NCBI GenBank assembly: GCA_026018925.1
Contig: JAKSZU010000020.1
Location: forward strand, 41,323,102 to 41,387,101
Origin: Tupaia tana
Taxonomy: Eukaryota; Chordata; Mammalia; Scandentia; Tupaiidae
Direction: 5' to 3'
Length of the DNA stretch: 64,000 bases
A program made the position numbers and the translations under genes. Under the pieces are notes generated by a model. That model ran no database searches and was not told where the DNA came from. It saw nothing but the letters and a program-made list of their open reading frames with translations. Below, piece by piece: positions 21,296 through 33,700 of this stretch. Position 1 is the first letter of the stretch. Each line of letters starts with the position of its first letter.

Positions 21296-21674
21296 TGTTA
21301 AGTCTACTCAGCGAGATGGCGGACATCCAGACAGAGCCAAATTTACTGGAGTTTATTGATGGGGGGACTTGAAAGTATAGGGGGTAGGGTTTTACAATGT
21401 AAAAGCAAAAGCAAAAGTGCATTACAGAAGCTGAACAAGCTGGTTAATCATTCCTAAGGGCCGTTCCATCCCTGCCTAAACACAATGGAATCTTAATAGT
21501 CTTCATGGCTCGGGGCAAGGGGTCTGGCCACTGACATCTTCAATTTTGATCTTCCATAGGGAGTTTCGGTTATTTAGCAAAAGCAGTAGGAATGTTAATC
21601 ACTCTGTTTACCCTAGTCAAAAGCAGAAAGTAAGTGTCCAGTATAGAGAGAGTTCAAAATGGAGGTCTACCTCA
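21296..21674 (-). mobile_element. Solo LTR (379 bp) inside a type B SINE
   Basis: Read on the minus strand it starts TGAGGTAGACC and ends GACTTAACA, with an AATAAA signal in AATAAACTCCAGTAAA. The flanking SINE sequence breaks exactly here (CCAGGGG / GGGAGATGG), which leaves an approximate 4-bp G-rich target duplication as for class I ERVs. Confidence 0.7.
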
Positions 21675-22050
21675 GGGAGATGGCCATGCCGCAATCCCTT
21701 CTCCGCATTCTCCTATTAGGATTTTGGGCACGCGTGTACACGTGCCCAGCTGAATTTGTTTGTTTGTTTTGTTTTTAAGAATTATTTATTTAATTTTATT
21801 TATTTTTATTTTGTAATCTGACCAGAGAGAGAGAGAAAGGGAAAGTGAGAAAGCAAGCCGCTAGGTCCAGGAATTGAACCGCAGTCGGTCGCATGAGAGT
21901 CCAGCACCCCAACCACCACACCAGCTGCCGGCCCCACGTGCCCCGCTGAGTTTTAAGCCGGGACTGAGTTTTAAGCTGGGTCCAGGACTTGAATCGCAGT
22001 CATTACGTGGGGGTCCAGCAATAGCCATTACACCATCTGCTGGTTCCAGA
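21675..22050 (-). repeat. Remainder of the interrupted type B SINE, with a type A insertion
   Basis: The type B copy resumes at 21,675, is cut again by a minus type A SINE (about 21,757-21,936, flanked by ACGTGCCCAGCTGA / ACGTGCCCCGCTGA) and ends at about 22,048. Three insertion events are stacked in one element. Confidence 0.75.
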
Positions 22051-22225
22051 GCACGTTTATTGATAGTCCCTAATATCTCAAGTCTCTCTGTAATAAGTTG
22101 TGAGGAGACACAATTTTATTTCTACCCTCTTAGGTCTTTTCTTACAAGACCTTAGGGTTAAATTGTTGTTAGTGCAGGTTTTCCTCCTTCAACCTTCTAT
22201 TCTTGATAAGAATGTTAAAACTCTC

Positions 22226-22399
22226 CAGAGTAGGTGGCGCAGTGGTTGGGGTGCAGGACTCCCACATAGCTGATCATGGTTCAAGTCTGGGACCTGGTGG
22301 CTTGCTTTCTCACTTTTCCTTTTTCTCTCTAGTCAAATTTAAAGTAATAATATTAATAATAATAATAAATAAAATAAATTATTATTATTATTTTTTTTT
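22226..22399 (+). repeat. Type A SINE whose tail holds the U6 retrocopy
   Basis: Head GTAGGTGGCGCAGTGGTTGGGG, CT-rich middle and an AATAATAAATAAAATAAATT tail that served as the insertion target for the U6 copy. Confidence 0.75.
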
Positions 22400-22447
22400 A
22401 AATATGGAACGCTTCACGAATTTGCGTGTCATCCTTGCGCAGGGGCC

Positions 22448-22498
<51 letters not shown>

Positions 22499-22504
22499 GA
22501 GCAC
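22400..22504 (-). pseudogene. RNU6: U6 snRNA retropseudogene, full length
   Basis: The minus strand reads from GTGCTCGCTTCGGCAGCACA to GAAGCGTTCCATATTT with no difference from the mammalian U6 snRNA that I can find. The 3' end runs into an A-rich tail rather than a T-run terminator. AATAAATTATTATT is repeated on both sides, and no TATA or PSE is visible upstream. These are marks of an L1-mobilised copy, so I call it a retropseudogene. Confidence 0.88.
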
Positions 22505-22611
22505 AATAAATTATTATTTTTAAAAATAGTATTAAAAAAAACTGTCTGGAGTAGGAAGGTCGACTCTTATTCTGAGCGTTTATCTCCCTTACATGTACTT
22601 TGCTCACTCAT

Positions 22612-23865
22612 TCTTTTTACTGTTATTGCCAGAGGCACACGTGTTCTCCGGAGATAGGTAGAGAGAGGGAGAGAGCGCGCCCACAAGCCCGCCCCCGTGG
22701 AGCGTGTCACGTGCAATCCCTTCCCTCCATTTCTTCCTCCTGTTGGGACTTGGGCACACTCGCACATGTGCCTGGCATGTTTTTCAAGCTGCTGAGTCTG
22801 GGACTCGGAACACACAGCTGGCCGTGCAGGGTCCTGCACCTTAATCCCCCTGCCACCTGCTGGCCTGCTAAAAATGTTTTTACCATTATGATATGATTTG
22901 CTTCTGCAAGATTTGTTTACCTTTCTTTTAAAATGTCCTTTTCTGTCATCTTTCCTCCTCAGTCAAAGGGGCGGGTCCATTTGAATTTGTTCTTGTACTA
23001 AGTAGAAAAGAGCTTTAATTTGGAAATTAGTTGTGACTCACGAGAATCAAGGCAGGACTATTCTGACGTGCGTTCTGTAGCTGGTTCTCACTGAACCGAA
23101 GGACGCTCACCCTCCATTCACGATTATGCTTGGACGAAGCTGACGCCATGTCCGATAATGCTGACTCCACATGTGAGGCAATTTGTTTTGTCACAGCAGC
23201 TGTCATGGAGCCAGGTGGCTGCGTGATAGCCATCTTGACAACTGTGAGTCAATATGCAAATGGAGTGGTTGGCTCCTGGGGCTTTTTCTCCAAGATTGAA
23301 GTGGGAAACTGAGATGACCCATCTTTGGGGACTACACATACCAGTGCCCGTGGACTGCCGTCTGTGGCACGTCTTCCTGTGACCTCACTCTGCGAGTAGC
23401 CACTCCGAAATGCACAGGCTGCCGGAGGCTCTGCCTGACCCAGTAGTCCCTTGACTTCGCAATCGATGACTTACAGCATTCCAGACCTGGAGGGAGCTGG
23501 CCTCCTGAGCCGGGCTTGTTCGGAAACCAGCTGGCCTCCTGAGCCACGTGAAGGTGTGTCCTGTGGCTCCAGGTGCTCGGCTTGTTACCAGCATTTTGTA
23601 CTGGGGGGGGCGGGGGGCTTTCCCTTCCTCTTACCAGTGGACTGCATTTCCTGCCTGTGCGTGTGCATGTATGTGTGTTATAATCAACTCCTTCATTTGT
23701 CTGTTTTTTTAAAGAATTATTTAACTTTATTTATTTTTAACTTGACCAGAGAGGGACTGAGTGAGCATGTGAGTGAGAAAGCAAGGTGCTGTATCTGAGA
23801 CTCTTACAACAGTCGGCCATGTGGGAGTCTAGCGCCCTTAACCACCACGCCACCTGCCAGCCCCT
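22612..23865. repeat. Type C and type A SINEs with unique DNA
   Basis: Type C minus at about 22,612-22,865 and type A minus at about 23,705-23,863. The interval 22,866-23,704 shows no gene or named repeat; it has a G-run near 23,602. Confidence 0.65.
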
Positions 23866-24109
23866 AAACCCCTTTATTTGTAAATGATCTTTTCTTCCTT
23901 TGGCTTGTCATTTGACTTGGGAATAAAAGAGCCTGCCCCACAAACAGGTTACCTTGCAGGAGGTATCAGGGGGCTAGATTGTGGTAGGCAGTTAGTTAGT
24001 AGTGAGTGGGCAGCCCTAAGAGAAAAGCGAAAGGCTCACCTAGCCCCGGGTGCCAGGAGGGCGAGGTAATTCGCCATCTTCCTTCCTTAAGGCTTGAGGG
24101 AAGCATACA

Positions 24110-24570
24110 GGGATAATTCGTAGATTTTTCTCTTATCAAAGGACCCAAGCAAACATTTTGGTCATTAAGGCGATAGACTAATTGGGCGATCTAATTGGGG
24201 CAACCTGACTCGCACTGGGCGTACGCAATTAGGTGATCAAATGCCTCACTTTACCTGTGAGGAAGGTGCGCAGGTGCAGGAGAGAACGTATGGATTCAAA
24301 TTTAAAGGAAGGACATAGGCAGCGTAAGGGGCCGCCCACTAATGAATATTCATGACCTCTAGTAATAAAAATAATGGTTAACCAGTATCAAGCGCGGTTG
24401 CCACCTGGCAATCCACCCGCCCAACAACGTTTTTGGGTGTACTTTCTTTCTTTCCTTTCTTTTCTTTCTATTAAACCTTCTTTTCTATCTACTTCATTCG
24501 TGGTTGCGGTTTCATTTTGCGCCTAGGGACAGATCTCTAATTTTAGTGATCTGGACCCAAAGAACCAAGG
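24110..24570 (+). mobile_element. Old solo LTR (plus-oriented partner)
   Basis: Same family as 14,690-15,200 but in the opposite orientation. The end region shows a pyrimidine-rich stretch, ATTAAACC and CTAGGGACAGATCTCTAATTTTAG. 23,866-24,109 and 24,571-24,879 show nothing clear. Confidence 0.55.
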
Positions 24571-24879
24571 ATTTCACAACGCAGCTCGACACTTTTCCAT
24601 CCGTTAACAAGATCACCTTTGTCGGCCCAGCATAACAGAATGCCAGTCGTATGAAGTATGTGCACAATCATTACCTTTTTAAAATCGGAAACATTCCAAA
24701 TTCCACATGCATTTGGCTCCAAGAGCTTTTCGGATTTATCCTTCCTTCTTCGTGGGGTTGCTATAAGGATTAACTGTGCTCCTTCACGAGAGCAGTTAGA
24801 AGAGTGCCTGGCACATACTGTCTCAGTTACTTAATATTGGTTATTTTTGTCTCTTATTGTGTCCTTTTCTCTTTTTTTT

Positions 24880-27274
24880 TTGAATTTATTTATTTAACTT
24901 TATTATTATTTTCTAGTTTGGTCAGACAGACAGAGAGAGAGAGAGAGAGGGAGAAAGAGAGGGAAAGTGGGAAAGCAAGCTGTCAGGTTCTGGACTCAAA
25001 CCATAGTCGGCCAAGTGGGAGTCCAGCGCTTTTAACCACCATGCCACCTACTGGCCCCTTTTGTTTTGTTTTATACTTATTTATTTATTTATTTTTACTG
25101 TGTCCTTCTGAATGCCTGCCTTATACAAAGCTCTGAGTTGAGGAACTGCCCAATAATAACAGATATGGCAGTTTTACTCAGGTGACTGTCAGGGCTCCCC
25201 CTTTGAGCCTTGATTGTGTTTGTGCTAGATTTGAGATTTGTTTTACGCATGCCTGGAAGAGTGGTGATGGTGACAGGAGTGTCTGAGGGTTCTAGAAACT
25301 GAGGAGCCAAACACCTTCCTGGGGAAAAAAAAAAATCCTAAAAGGAGAATGGATACAAACCAGTTCAAAGACCATAAGCTTGAGAGAATGGAGTGATTCA
25401 GAGTTTTGCAGAATACTCTGACTCAGTACCCCAGACTCTTGTGAACCCCACCTGAGTTCCAGGGGACAAGGACTGAAAAGAAAGAGCAAGTGATGGCTGG
25501 TTCTGTGTCGCCATCCGGCCAGGAGCTTCTGTGACTCGGGGCTGAGCCCTCCAGAGGCTCTAGTTCTGAGAGCAGATGCTTCCATGGCAAACATGGTGGG
25601 TAGGTCTGCCGCTGGCAACCAACGACTGGCACCAGCACCCCAAGTGGGGTTTGCAACCTCGCCACCCCTGGGCATCTACAGGGACCCAGGGACGGCAGGA
25701 AGGGGTGGAGGGAAAGCAGGAGAGAGGAGGAACCAGGGAAGTACTATTAGTAAATAATTCAGCGACTCTGTTTTCACTCTCAGTTATGACCTGGGAAATA
25801 GAGGCTCCAAGTAGAAAATAGTAAAATAGGGGCTGGCAGAAGGCGTGCTGGTTGAGGATGCTAGACTCTCACTTGGCCAACCATGGTTCGAATCCCGGAC
25901 CTGGTGGCTTGCATTCTCACTTTCTCTCTCTCTCTCTGATCTAATCAAAATAAATAAGTAAATAAAGTTAAATAAAATAATTATTTAAAAAATAAAATAG
26001 TAAAATAAAAAAACGGAAAATAACTTGTCGCTGAAAATGAAAGATCACTTGCGAGCTGTGCTCCGTTGCTCTCAATCCTTGGAGCCGGGGGTTCCACAAG
26101 CTGTGTGCCCCCTCTCACGTGCAGAGGCACAGTGAGCTTCTGCGTTCACGAGGAGATGGCTGAGGGACAGAGACTTCCAGATAATAAAGCAAGTGACAGG
26201 ACGGGGTTTTCCAGCTCATAGGGGCCTTGGTGTTCTCCCAGTAGAGTAGGTGCCGTTTTATTTATTTATTCATTTATTTGGAGAGGTTTTTGTTATTGGG
26301 CGCGTGTGCTCACCAGAAAGACAGAGAGATAGAAAGCGAGAAATCACCCCCCAGGGGGGATGGCCACGCCGCAATCCCTTCTCCTCCATTTTTTCTCGGG
26401 ATCTTGGGCATGCCACATGCACACGTGCCCAGCGTGCGTTTAAGCCACCGGGTCTGGGACTTGAACCGTGGTTGTTTACATGCGAGTCCAGTGACATAGC
26501 CATTACATCAACTGCTGGTTCCCCAAGTAGGTGCCATTTAAAAAATGCTTTCCTGGGACCAGCAGTTAGTGTAATGGCTATGTCGCTGGACTCCCACGTA
26601 GTCGACTGCGGTTCGCGTCCCGGACCCGGTGGCTTAAAACTCACGCCGGGCACGTGTGCGTGCATGCCCAAGATCCCGAGAGGAGAATGGAGGAGAAGGG
26701 ATTGCGGCATGGCCATCCCCCCTGGGGGGTGATTTCTTGCTTTCTGTCTCTCTGTCTCTCTCTGTCTGTCTGGCGAGCACACGCGCCCTATAGCGAAAAA
26801 CCTCTCCAAAAAATGAATAAATAAATAAATAAAAATAAAAAATGCTTTCCCTAGCTTACTGTTCTTTTCTTGGCATGGTTAAGGATAGACCCACTCAAAT
26901 TGCAACCCAGACACTGTCAATGGGAATGTAGGGTGATGTGAACACTCTTAGTGCTTAGAGATGAATGAGTCATATGCCAGGTTGTGACAAAAGGCTTCAA
27001 ACTTTAAGCAAGAAGGCCCAGTTCTGACACATCATTAATTTCTGAAGCTTAAATCTAGGGTAACTGGATGTAGGAGGTAAATCTCTATTTTATTATAATT
27101 CTTTCTAATAGATTTTGGATGATTCTATGTCTCCCCAACTTTCACATGTTGTCTGAGAGACTTAAAATCACAAAAGAAAATCCTCTTATTTTGGGTTCTG
27201 AGAAGTTTCTACAAGAAAACTTTCAATCACAAGATTTTTTTTTAGCTCTGTAATATAATTTGGGGAAGAGACAA
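24880..27274. repeat. SINEs and unique DNA 3' of HTR3D
   Basis: Type A minus 24,880-25,058; type A plus 25,828-26,000; type B minus 26,253-26,522; type B plus 26,554-26,820. The two type B copies face each other and could form a snap-back. 25,059-25,827 and 26,850-27,274 show no gene. Confidence 0.7.
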
Positions 27275-27566
27275 TACTTTTTGCAAAGGGCTTTATTGGG
27301 GTGATTCAGCCAGGGAGGTGTTCCAGGGACCTGAGTCCCGAGGGGCCTGGAGGCAGGACTCCTGCGAGGGCGGAAGGCGCTGGCATGCAGGAGAGGCACC
27401 TGCTTTTAGAGAGCCTAAGAAACCATCATGTCCGCTCTGAAACTGCGAAGGAGGTCTGGGGCCAAACGAGGCGGTTTCCAGGGCTGTGAGGCTGACACCT
27501 GGGGAGGCTTCAGTGTATTTGGAGGCAAGAGAAGTTCCAGACTGGAGTTTCCAGATAGGCAACTGC
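27275..27566 (-). terminator. HTR3D: HTR3D 3' UTR with polyadenylation signal
   Basis: AATAAAGCCC on the minus strand (AATAAA at 27,292-27,297) lies 270 bases past the stop codon. Cleavage would fall near 27,275. Confidence 0.7.
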
Positions 27567-27796
27567 CTAGGTGTTCCAGAGGACGACGACGGTGACGACG
27601 GAGGAGACCATGAAGAGCAGGTAGAGGCGGAAGAGCAGAGTGTCCATCGCGTGGCTCAACTCCACCCACAGCTCCACCAAGCGCTGCTTCCGGGCCTCGT
27701 GGTCCCCCTGAACCCCCGTCGGTGCAGGACACCCAGGGAACTCGGCCCGCCCAGGACCCGGCGCCCTCCCCACCAGCTCTGCTGGCTCCTTCAGGC
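27567..27796 (-). CDS. HTR3D: HTR3D exon 9 (M4, stop)
   Basis: Acceptor CCCCTCCACAG; encodes [13 protein letters not shown] through [17 protein letters not shown] and TAG. Confidence 0.9.
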
Positions 27797-30700
27797 CTGT
27801 GGAGGGGACAGAGACTCAGCCTGGGCTGTGCAGGTCCCCTGGGGAGGGAGCAGACAGGGAGGAGCAGGCGCAGAGACAGGAGGTGCTGGGACAGGGAGGG
27901 CAGTGCGGCCCCCTTACCGGGCAGGTGGGTGGGGCGGAGGCCCAGGCCCTCGTCTCCCCCCTGGGGCGCAGAGGGGCAGCACATCCTGGGGCTGGCGCAG
28001 CGCAGCAGCAGGGAGTGGAGCCAGCCAGGCATGGGCGGCGGCTGGGTGGTGGCCAGGTGCAGCAGGTAGGTGATGAGGACGGTCTCCAGCAGGCTGAGCA
28101 CCATCAGGGACAGGCACAGCGCGAAGTAGACACCTGAGGGCGAGGGGCCTGCCTGAGGGCCTCCGGGACACCTCTGTTCCAGTCCCCCGGCAGCCACAGG
28201 GCCTCCTCTTCCCGGTGTCTCCCTTCCCAGCCGTCCCCACCCTTCTCTTCCCGAAGACAGAAGGAGCCATACTGATGAGGGGCGTGCCGCTGGCGGGGAG
28301 CAGCTTGTTCATCATGAGCAGGAAGACGTTGTAGCCCAGCAGGAGGGTGATCTTGAACGGGGCGCGGGTGCCACTCTCGGCCGGCAGGTAGAAGCTGAGG
28401 GCGTCGATGGCGACCAGGAAGCCACTGGGCACCAGCAGGTTGATGACGTAGAGGACGGGCCTGCGTCTGATGGCCACCTGGGGGGGGGACAGGGGAGCAG
28501 TAGGCTGGGAGGCTGCCATCCAGGTAAGAGCTGGACTGTGTCCCAGCGCTAACTGTCCAGTGAGGGACTGCAGTGGCACGTCCCTTTCACTGTCCTTTCT
28601 CGCCACCCCAAGGGCCTTACAGGATCGACCCCTGCGTGCTGCCTGCCCCTGAACTGACTGCAGCTCAGTCCTCTGCCCCGGTGTCACCTTTCTCTGCTGA
28701 AACTCTGACCCCTCGCAACGTGCTTTCAGCAGGACTGTGGGAACGGGTATTTAAGTGTCTGGGCATTTTATCTTTTGATTTCCATTTGCTTTTCTCATCA
28801 AGGTCTAATCTAGTGACTTCCCAGGTGGCATTTAATACCAGGGGACAAAAAGGCAGACAGTGACAGATGCTTTGGAGCTGTCAGATTTGGAATCATAATA
28901 TGCCTAAGACGGTGTTTCGTAACTTTTTCCATCATATTTTTTAATGTAAATATTCCTGCCCTTCAAAAATGATGTTGGCCACTGGGGGGCGGGAAGCCCC
29001 CCTCTGTGAGTCCCTGGCACACAGGCTTTGTCTTTCCTCGGGGAGGACTTTCTTAATGCCTTTTCTTTTTTTTGAGAGATTTTCGCTATAGGGTGCGTGC
29101 GCTCGCCAGACAGACAGAGAGACATAGAGACAGAAAGAGAGAAATCACCCCCCAGGGGGGATGGTCACGCCGCAATCCCTTCTCCTCCATTCTCCCCTCA
29201 GGATCTTGGGCATGCACGCACATGCGCCCAGTGTGAGTTTTAAGCCACCGGGTCTGGGACATGAAACCGCGGTCGACTACGTGGCAGTCCAGCGACATAG
29301 CCATTACGCTAACTGCTGGTTCCCACTTAATGCCTTTTTACTGAGTGCCAGGCACTGCGGTAGCTCTGGGGATTTATCAGGGAAGGGAGGGGTCCCGCTC
29401 CCTGCCCTGGCGCTTACTCCCAGTGGCAGAGCCTATGGTGACTTGGGGCCTGACCCTGAACCCGGGCAAAAGGTCCTGCCAGGGCTTCTGTGCTCACGTA
29501 GAAAATGATCTGGTCGTACTGGCTGGCGGCCACGGTCCTCTTCGCTGCTCTCTTGTGGATACCCAGAAGGAGCCACTCCCCCTCAGTCCGGATGAGGTTC
29601 CTGGATGTGTCCGAGAGCTCCTGCACCCCCTTCTCCATGCCCAGGACCAAACTCTCCACTGCAAAGGGGTCGCAGACAGCTCAGCCTCCCGACGCCCCTG
29701 CGCCCCGGTGCAGACCGTGGGCTTCCTCGCCACGGAGCTTCCAGCCAGATTCCCTCGCCGTCCCCAGCGTCTGTCCCCGCGGCCTGAGAACCCTGCTCTC
29801 CTCCCCGCAGTCCGCGCTACTGAGCCTCACCCACCCGTGTAGAGGAAGGAGCCGAAGGTGAGCGTGCAGTTCTGCTCGTCGAAAGGGAAGTAGAAGATGT
29901 CCAGGCTGCAGACGCTCAGCACCCGCATGGGCTTGTCGTACCTGACGCGCCCGTCGCTGTGGATGTAGGCCATGAGGCTCTGGGGGGTCCTGTCCACACC
30001 CATGCTGTGTGCGACAAGGGCAGAGCGCGTGGGGAGGCTTCCCGTCAGCCTCGGCCCTCTCGCTGAGCTCCCCAGTTCCCGGGTGCAGACCCACCCGCCA
30101 GGCTGCTCCCTCCCTAGGCCTGCAAGTGTGCAGCCAGCGAGTGTGCAAGCCAGCGAGTGTGCAAGCCAGCGAGCCGCCCGCTCCGCCTGTACTCTAAGCT
30201 CGTGCCCTTCCTGGAGAGGTGGCTTCCTTCCTGCTCTCCCTGGCCCCGATACTCACAACTCCTCGATGAAAATGTCTGGGAGCCAAAGCTGCTGGGTCGT
30301 GACGCTGAGCTTCTTGGTGCCCCCGCACTCGGCGGGGTTCCACCGGATGAACGGGTGCTGCCAGATCTGGAGGAGACCGTGGCCCCGTGCGGGGTAAGCA
30401 GGCGGCGGGGACTCGGTCCTGCTGGTCCCCTGCACTTCATGTGCCCTCTTTACTCCTTCTCCACCCTCTGCCTCTCGGGTGACCACGGCTGTCACCATGC
30501 CACTAGCAAAGTCTTCCCTGCTTCTACTTTTCCCTGGTGGTTTTTTTTTTTTTTTTTTTGAGGAGTTTTTTTTTTTTTTTTTTTTTTTGCTATAGGGCAT
30601 GTGCGCTCTCCAGACAGACAGAGAGAGACAGAGAGACAGAAAGCGAGAAATCACCCCCCAGGGGAGATGACCACGCCGCAATCCCTTCTCCTCCATTGTC

Positions 30701-33700
30701 CTCTCAGGATCTTGGGCACGCACACATATTGGGCACACACACATACACACCTAGTGTGAGCTTAAGCCACCGGGTCTGGGACTCGAACCGTGGTTGACTA
30801 CATGGGAGTCCAGCGACATAGCCATTACGCTAACTGCTGGTCCCCCTTCTCTGGTGATTTTAAGGGTGCCCTTGAGCTGGGCTCTGTGTGGGCAGGGACA
30901 GAGCCACTTCATACTGGCCTCCACGGCTTCCTTAACGCAGCTGCCCCCACCCCAGCCAGTCTCTGCCTTCCTAAACTAGCACATGAACAGGAAGATTCTG
31001 TTTTCATTGTCCATCGCATCTGCCGGCCTGAACTTGTCAAATTCGGGGGTGTTCTCAGCTGTAACTACTGTAACATGCAAAGCTGAATCCTGGAGTGGGA
31101 AGAGAGAGGGAACGGGACGCCGCTCTGTCTTACCACGTTTAGCCACAGGAACGACGTCATCAGCTGCAGCTGTGCATCCTGGGAGGACAGTTCCCGCCAG
31201 AGTCACCGACTGCGGGCAGGGCAGCCCAGCGCCACCGCCCCTGCCCATGCGGGGCTGCTCCATCACCCATGCAGTGGTCACACGGCCCAAATGGGCCGGC
31301 AGCTGGAGTGCAGGGGGAGGCAGCTAGATCCACACGGCCGGCTGTGCAGTCTGAGCCCCGGACCTGGTGGCTTCAGAACACACCGGGCACGTGTGTGTGT
31401 CTGAAATTCTCAGAGATGAATAAAGGAGACGGGGTCGCAGTGTGGCCATCCCTCCCAGGGAGTGATTTCTCACTTTACCTCTCTCTGTCTCACTCTGGCA
31501 AGCACACGTGCCCTCTAGCAAACATAATAATATAATAACAGGGACCACCAGTTGGCATAATGGCTATGTCACTGGACTCCGACATAGTCGACTATGGTTC
31601 GAGTCCCGGACCTGGTGGATTAAACTCACGCCAGGCACATGTGCGTGCGTGCCCAAGATCCCGAGAGGATAATGGAGGAGAAGGGATTGCGGTGTGGCCA
31701 TCCCTCCTGGAGGGTGATTTCTCACTTTCTGTCTCTCTGTCTCTCTGCCTCTCTCTGTCTTTCTGGCGAGCGCACGCGCCCTATAGCAAAACCCTCTCCA
31801 AAATAGTAATAATAACATTAAAGACAACCCAGGTAGGCAGGAAAGGTCAGTGGGAGGGACCACTGTGAATGTTTCTTGTGGGGTATTCCAAAAAGGTCAC
31901 CTGCAGCAAGGGCCTTGCATTTCTCCACTTCATAGAATGAGCGTCTAATCCTTCAAAACTTTTTCATCAACTTTTCAAAAAGAATTATTTAACTTTATTA
32001 TTATTATTATTATATTTGACCAGGGAGAGACAGAGAGCAAGAAAGAGAGAGAAAGTGAGAAAGCAAACCACCAGGTCCAAGACTTGAACCATGGTTGGCC
32101 ATGTGGGAGTCCAGCACCTTAACCGCCACACCACCTGCCAGCCCCAATTTTCCAGTTTCCTTGTGATGAGCTACATATAACATCAAATTTGTTATCAATT
32201 GTTTTCGGTGTACAGCTGAGTGCCATGAAGTATGTCCATGCCGACGTGCACGCATCACCACTGTTCATCCTCAGAGTTCTTGGCGTCTTGCAAAATGGAA
32301 ACCCTATACCCATGCAATAATAGCTCTCATTCTGCCCTCACCCCGGTCTCTAAAACCACCATTCTACTTCCTGGCTGTGGTTTTGACTGCTCTCAGGACC
32401 TCACACGAGTGGAATCAGGCAGTATTTGTCTTTCCGTGACTGGCTTATTTCATTAGCATAATGTCCTCGAGGTTTGCCCCCATCGTGCGTGTATCGAAAT
32501 TCTCCCCGTGTCAGGCTTGAACGCGTCCCCCACAGTGCTTACGGACCACATTTTGTCTAACTTTCAGCTGCCGAGGGACATGGGTATACTTCCACATTTA
32601 ATTATTGTGGGTAATTTGCTATGAGCATAAAGGCACAAATATCTCTTTGAGACCCTGGTTTGAATTCTTCTGAGTATATGCCCACAAGCGGAGTTGCTGG
32701 GCTGAACGTAATTCTATTTTAATGTTCTGAGAAGCCTCCATGTCGTTTTCCACAGCAGCTGCACCATTTTACATCCCTGTCAACACCGCACAAGGGTTCA
32801 ATTTCTCCACATTCTTGCTGATGGCTGTTATTTTTTCATTTTGATTTTAGTTTTTAAATTAATTCATTAATTTTATATTCATTCACTGTGCATCATCAAA
32901 CATACAAAATGTGATTTCCTCTCCAGAGTATACTGCATAATGGCTTAATCATACATGTTATTGTCAATAAATTTCCATTTCTAGTTTCATATATATATAT
33001 ATTTCCTCCTATTTTTCACCCTCTGCCATTTTCCACCCTCCTCCCACACTATCTCTGGTGTCTACAGTTGCTTTCCAATTCTTTTATTTCCCCCACATTT
33101 TATTGAGTCACAAAATTTCTTAAATAATCTAACTACTTTCAATAGCAAGGTCAGCTGGTATGTACATACCTGTGAACACATGTCTGACTTATAGGCATGA
33201 AACTCTGAGTAGAATGAATATACTATAAGGTAGCACCTAGCTGATGCTATATAGCTTACTGTAGTCACTTTTAAATATATTTTTTAATTTCAAGAAAAGC
33301 AGTTTTAACTTTAATAAATCAAAAGCAAAGAAATGCTAAGAAAGCTTTGCTTAAAACTGAAAGCCAGGAAACAGGTTAGGATTCTGTTCAAACAGTAGCT
33401 ACATGAACCTTCTAGTAGTAGCTCAAGACAAGACAAAAATCCTTAAATCCAGAAAACAAAGCCTAGAAGAAAATTAGTAATGTTTTAGTCAAAAGTCAGA
33501 AGATTCTGTTTCACCAGTTCAGTCTCGTGTACTTAATCTATCTTCTGTTGTAGTCCCATCTTCCTAATTAAATTCTGGGATATAATATTCAACTCCAGAC
33601 TTGTCCCTACCATTAAGTTGGCCATCTTCTTCGTTGTTTTTGAACTCTTATTTCTGGGTGTCTGACTTTAGTTTTCCTGGTACAGCACTCCCTTCAGAAC

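Noticed and set aside
22400..22504. Functional U6 snRNA gene
   Set aside because: No upstream PSE or TATA, an A-rich 3' tail instead of a T terminator, and flanking target duplications.
26250..26809. 160- and 179-codon frames on opposite strands
   Set aside because: Both lie inside the two facing type B SINEs, and similar peptides recur at dozens of SINE copies.
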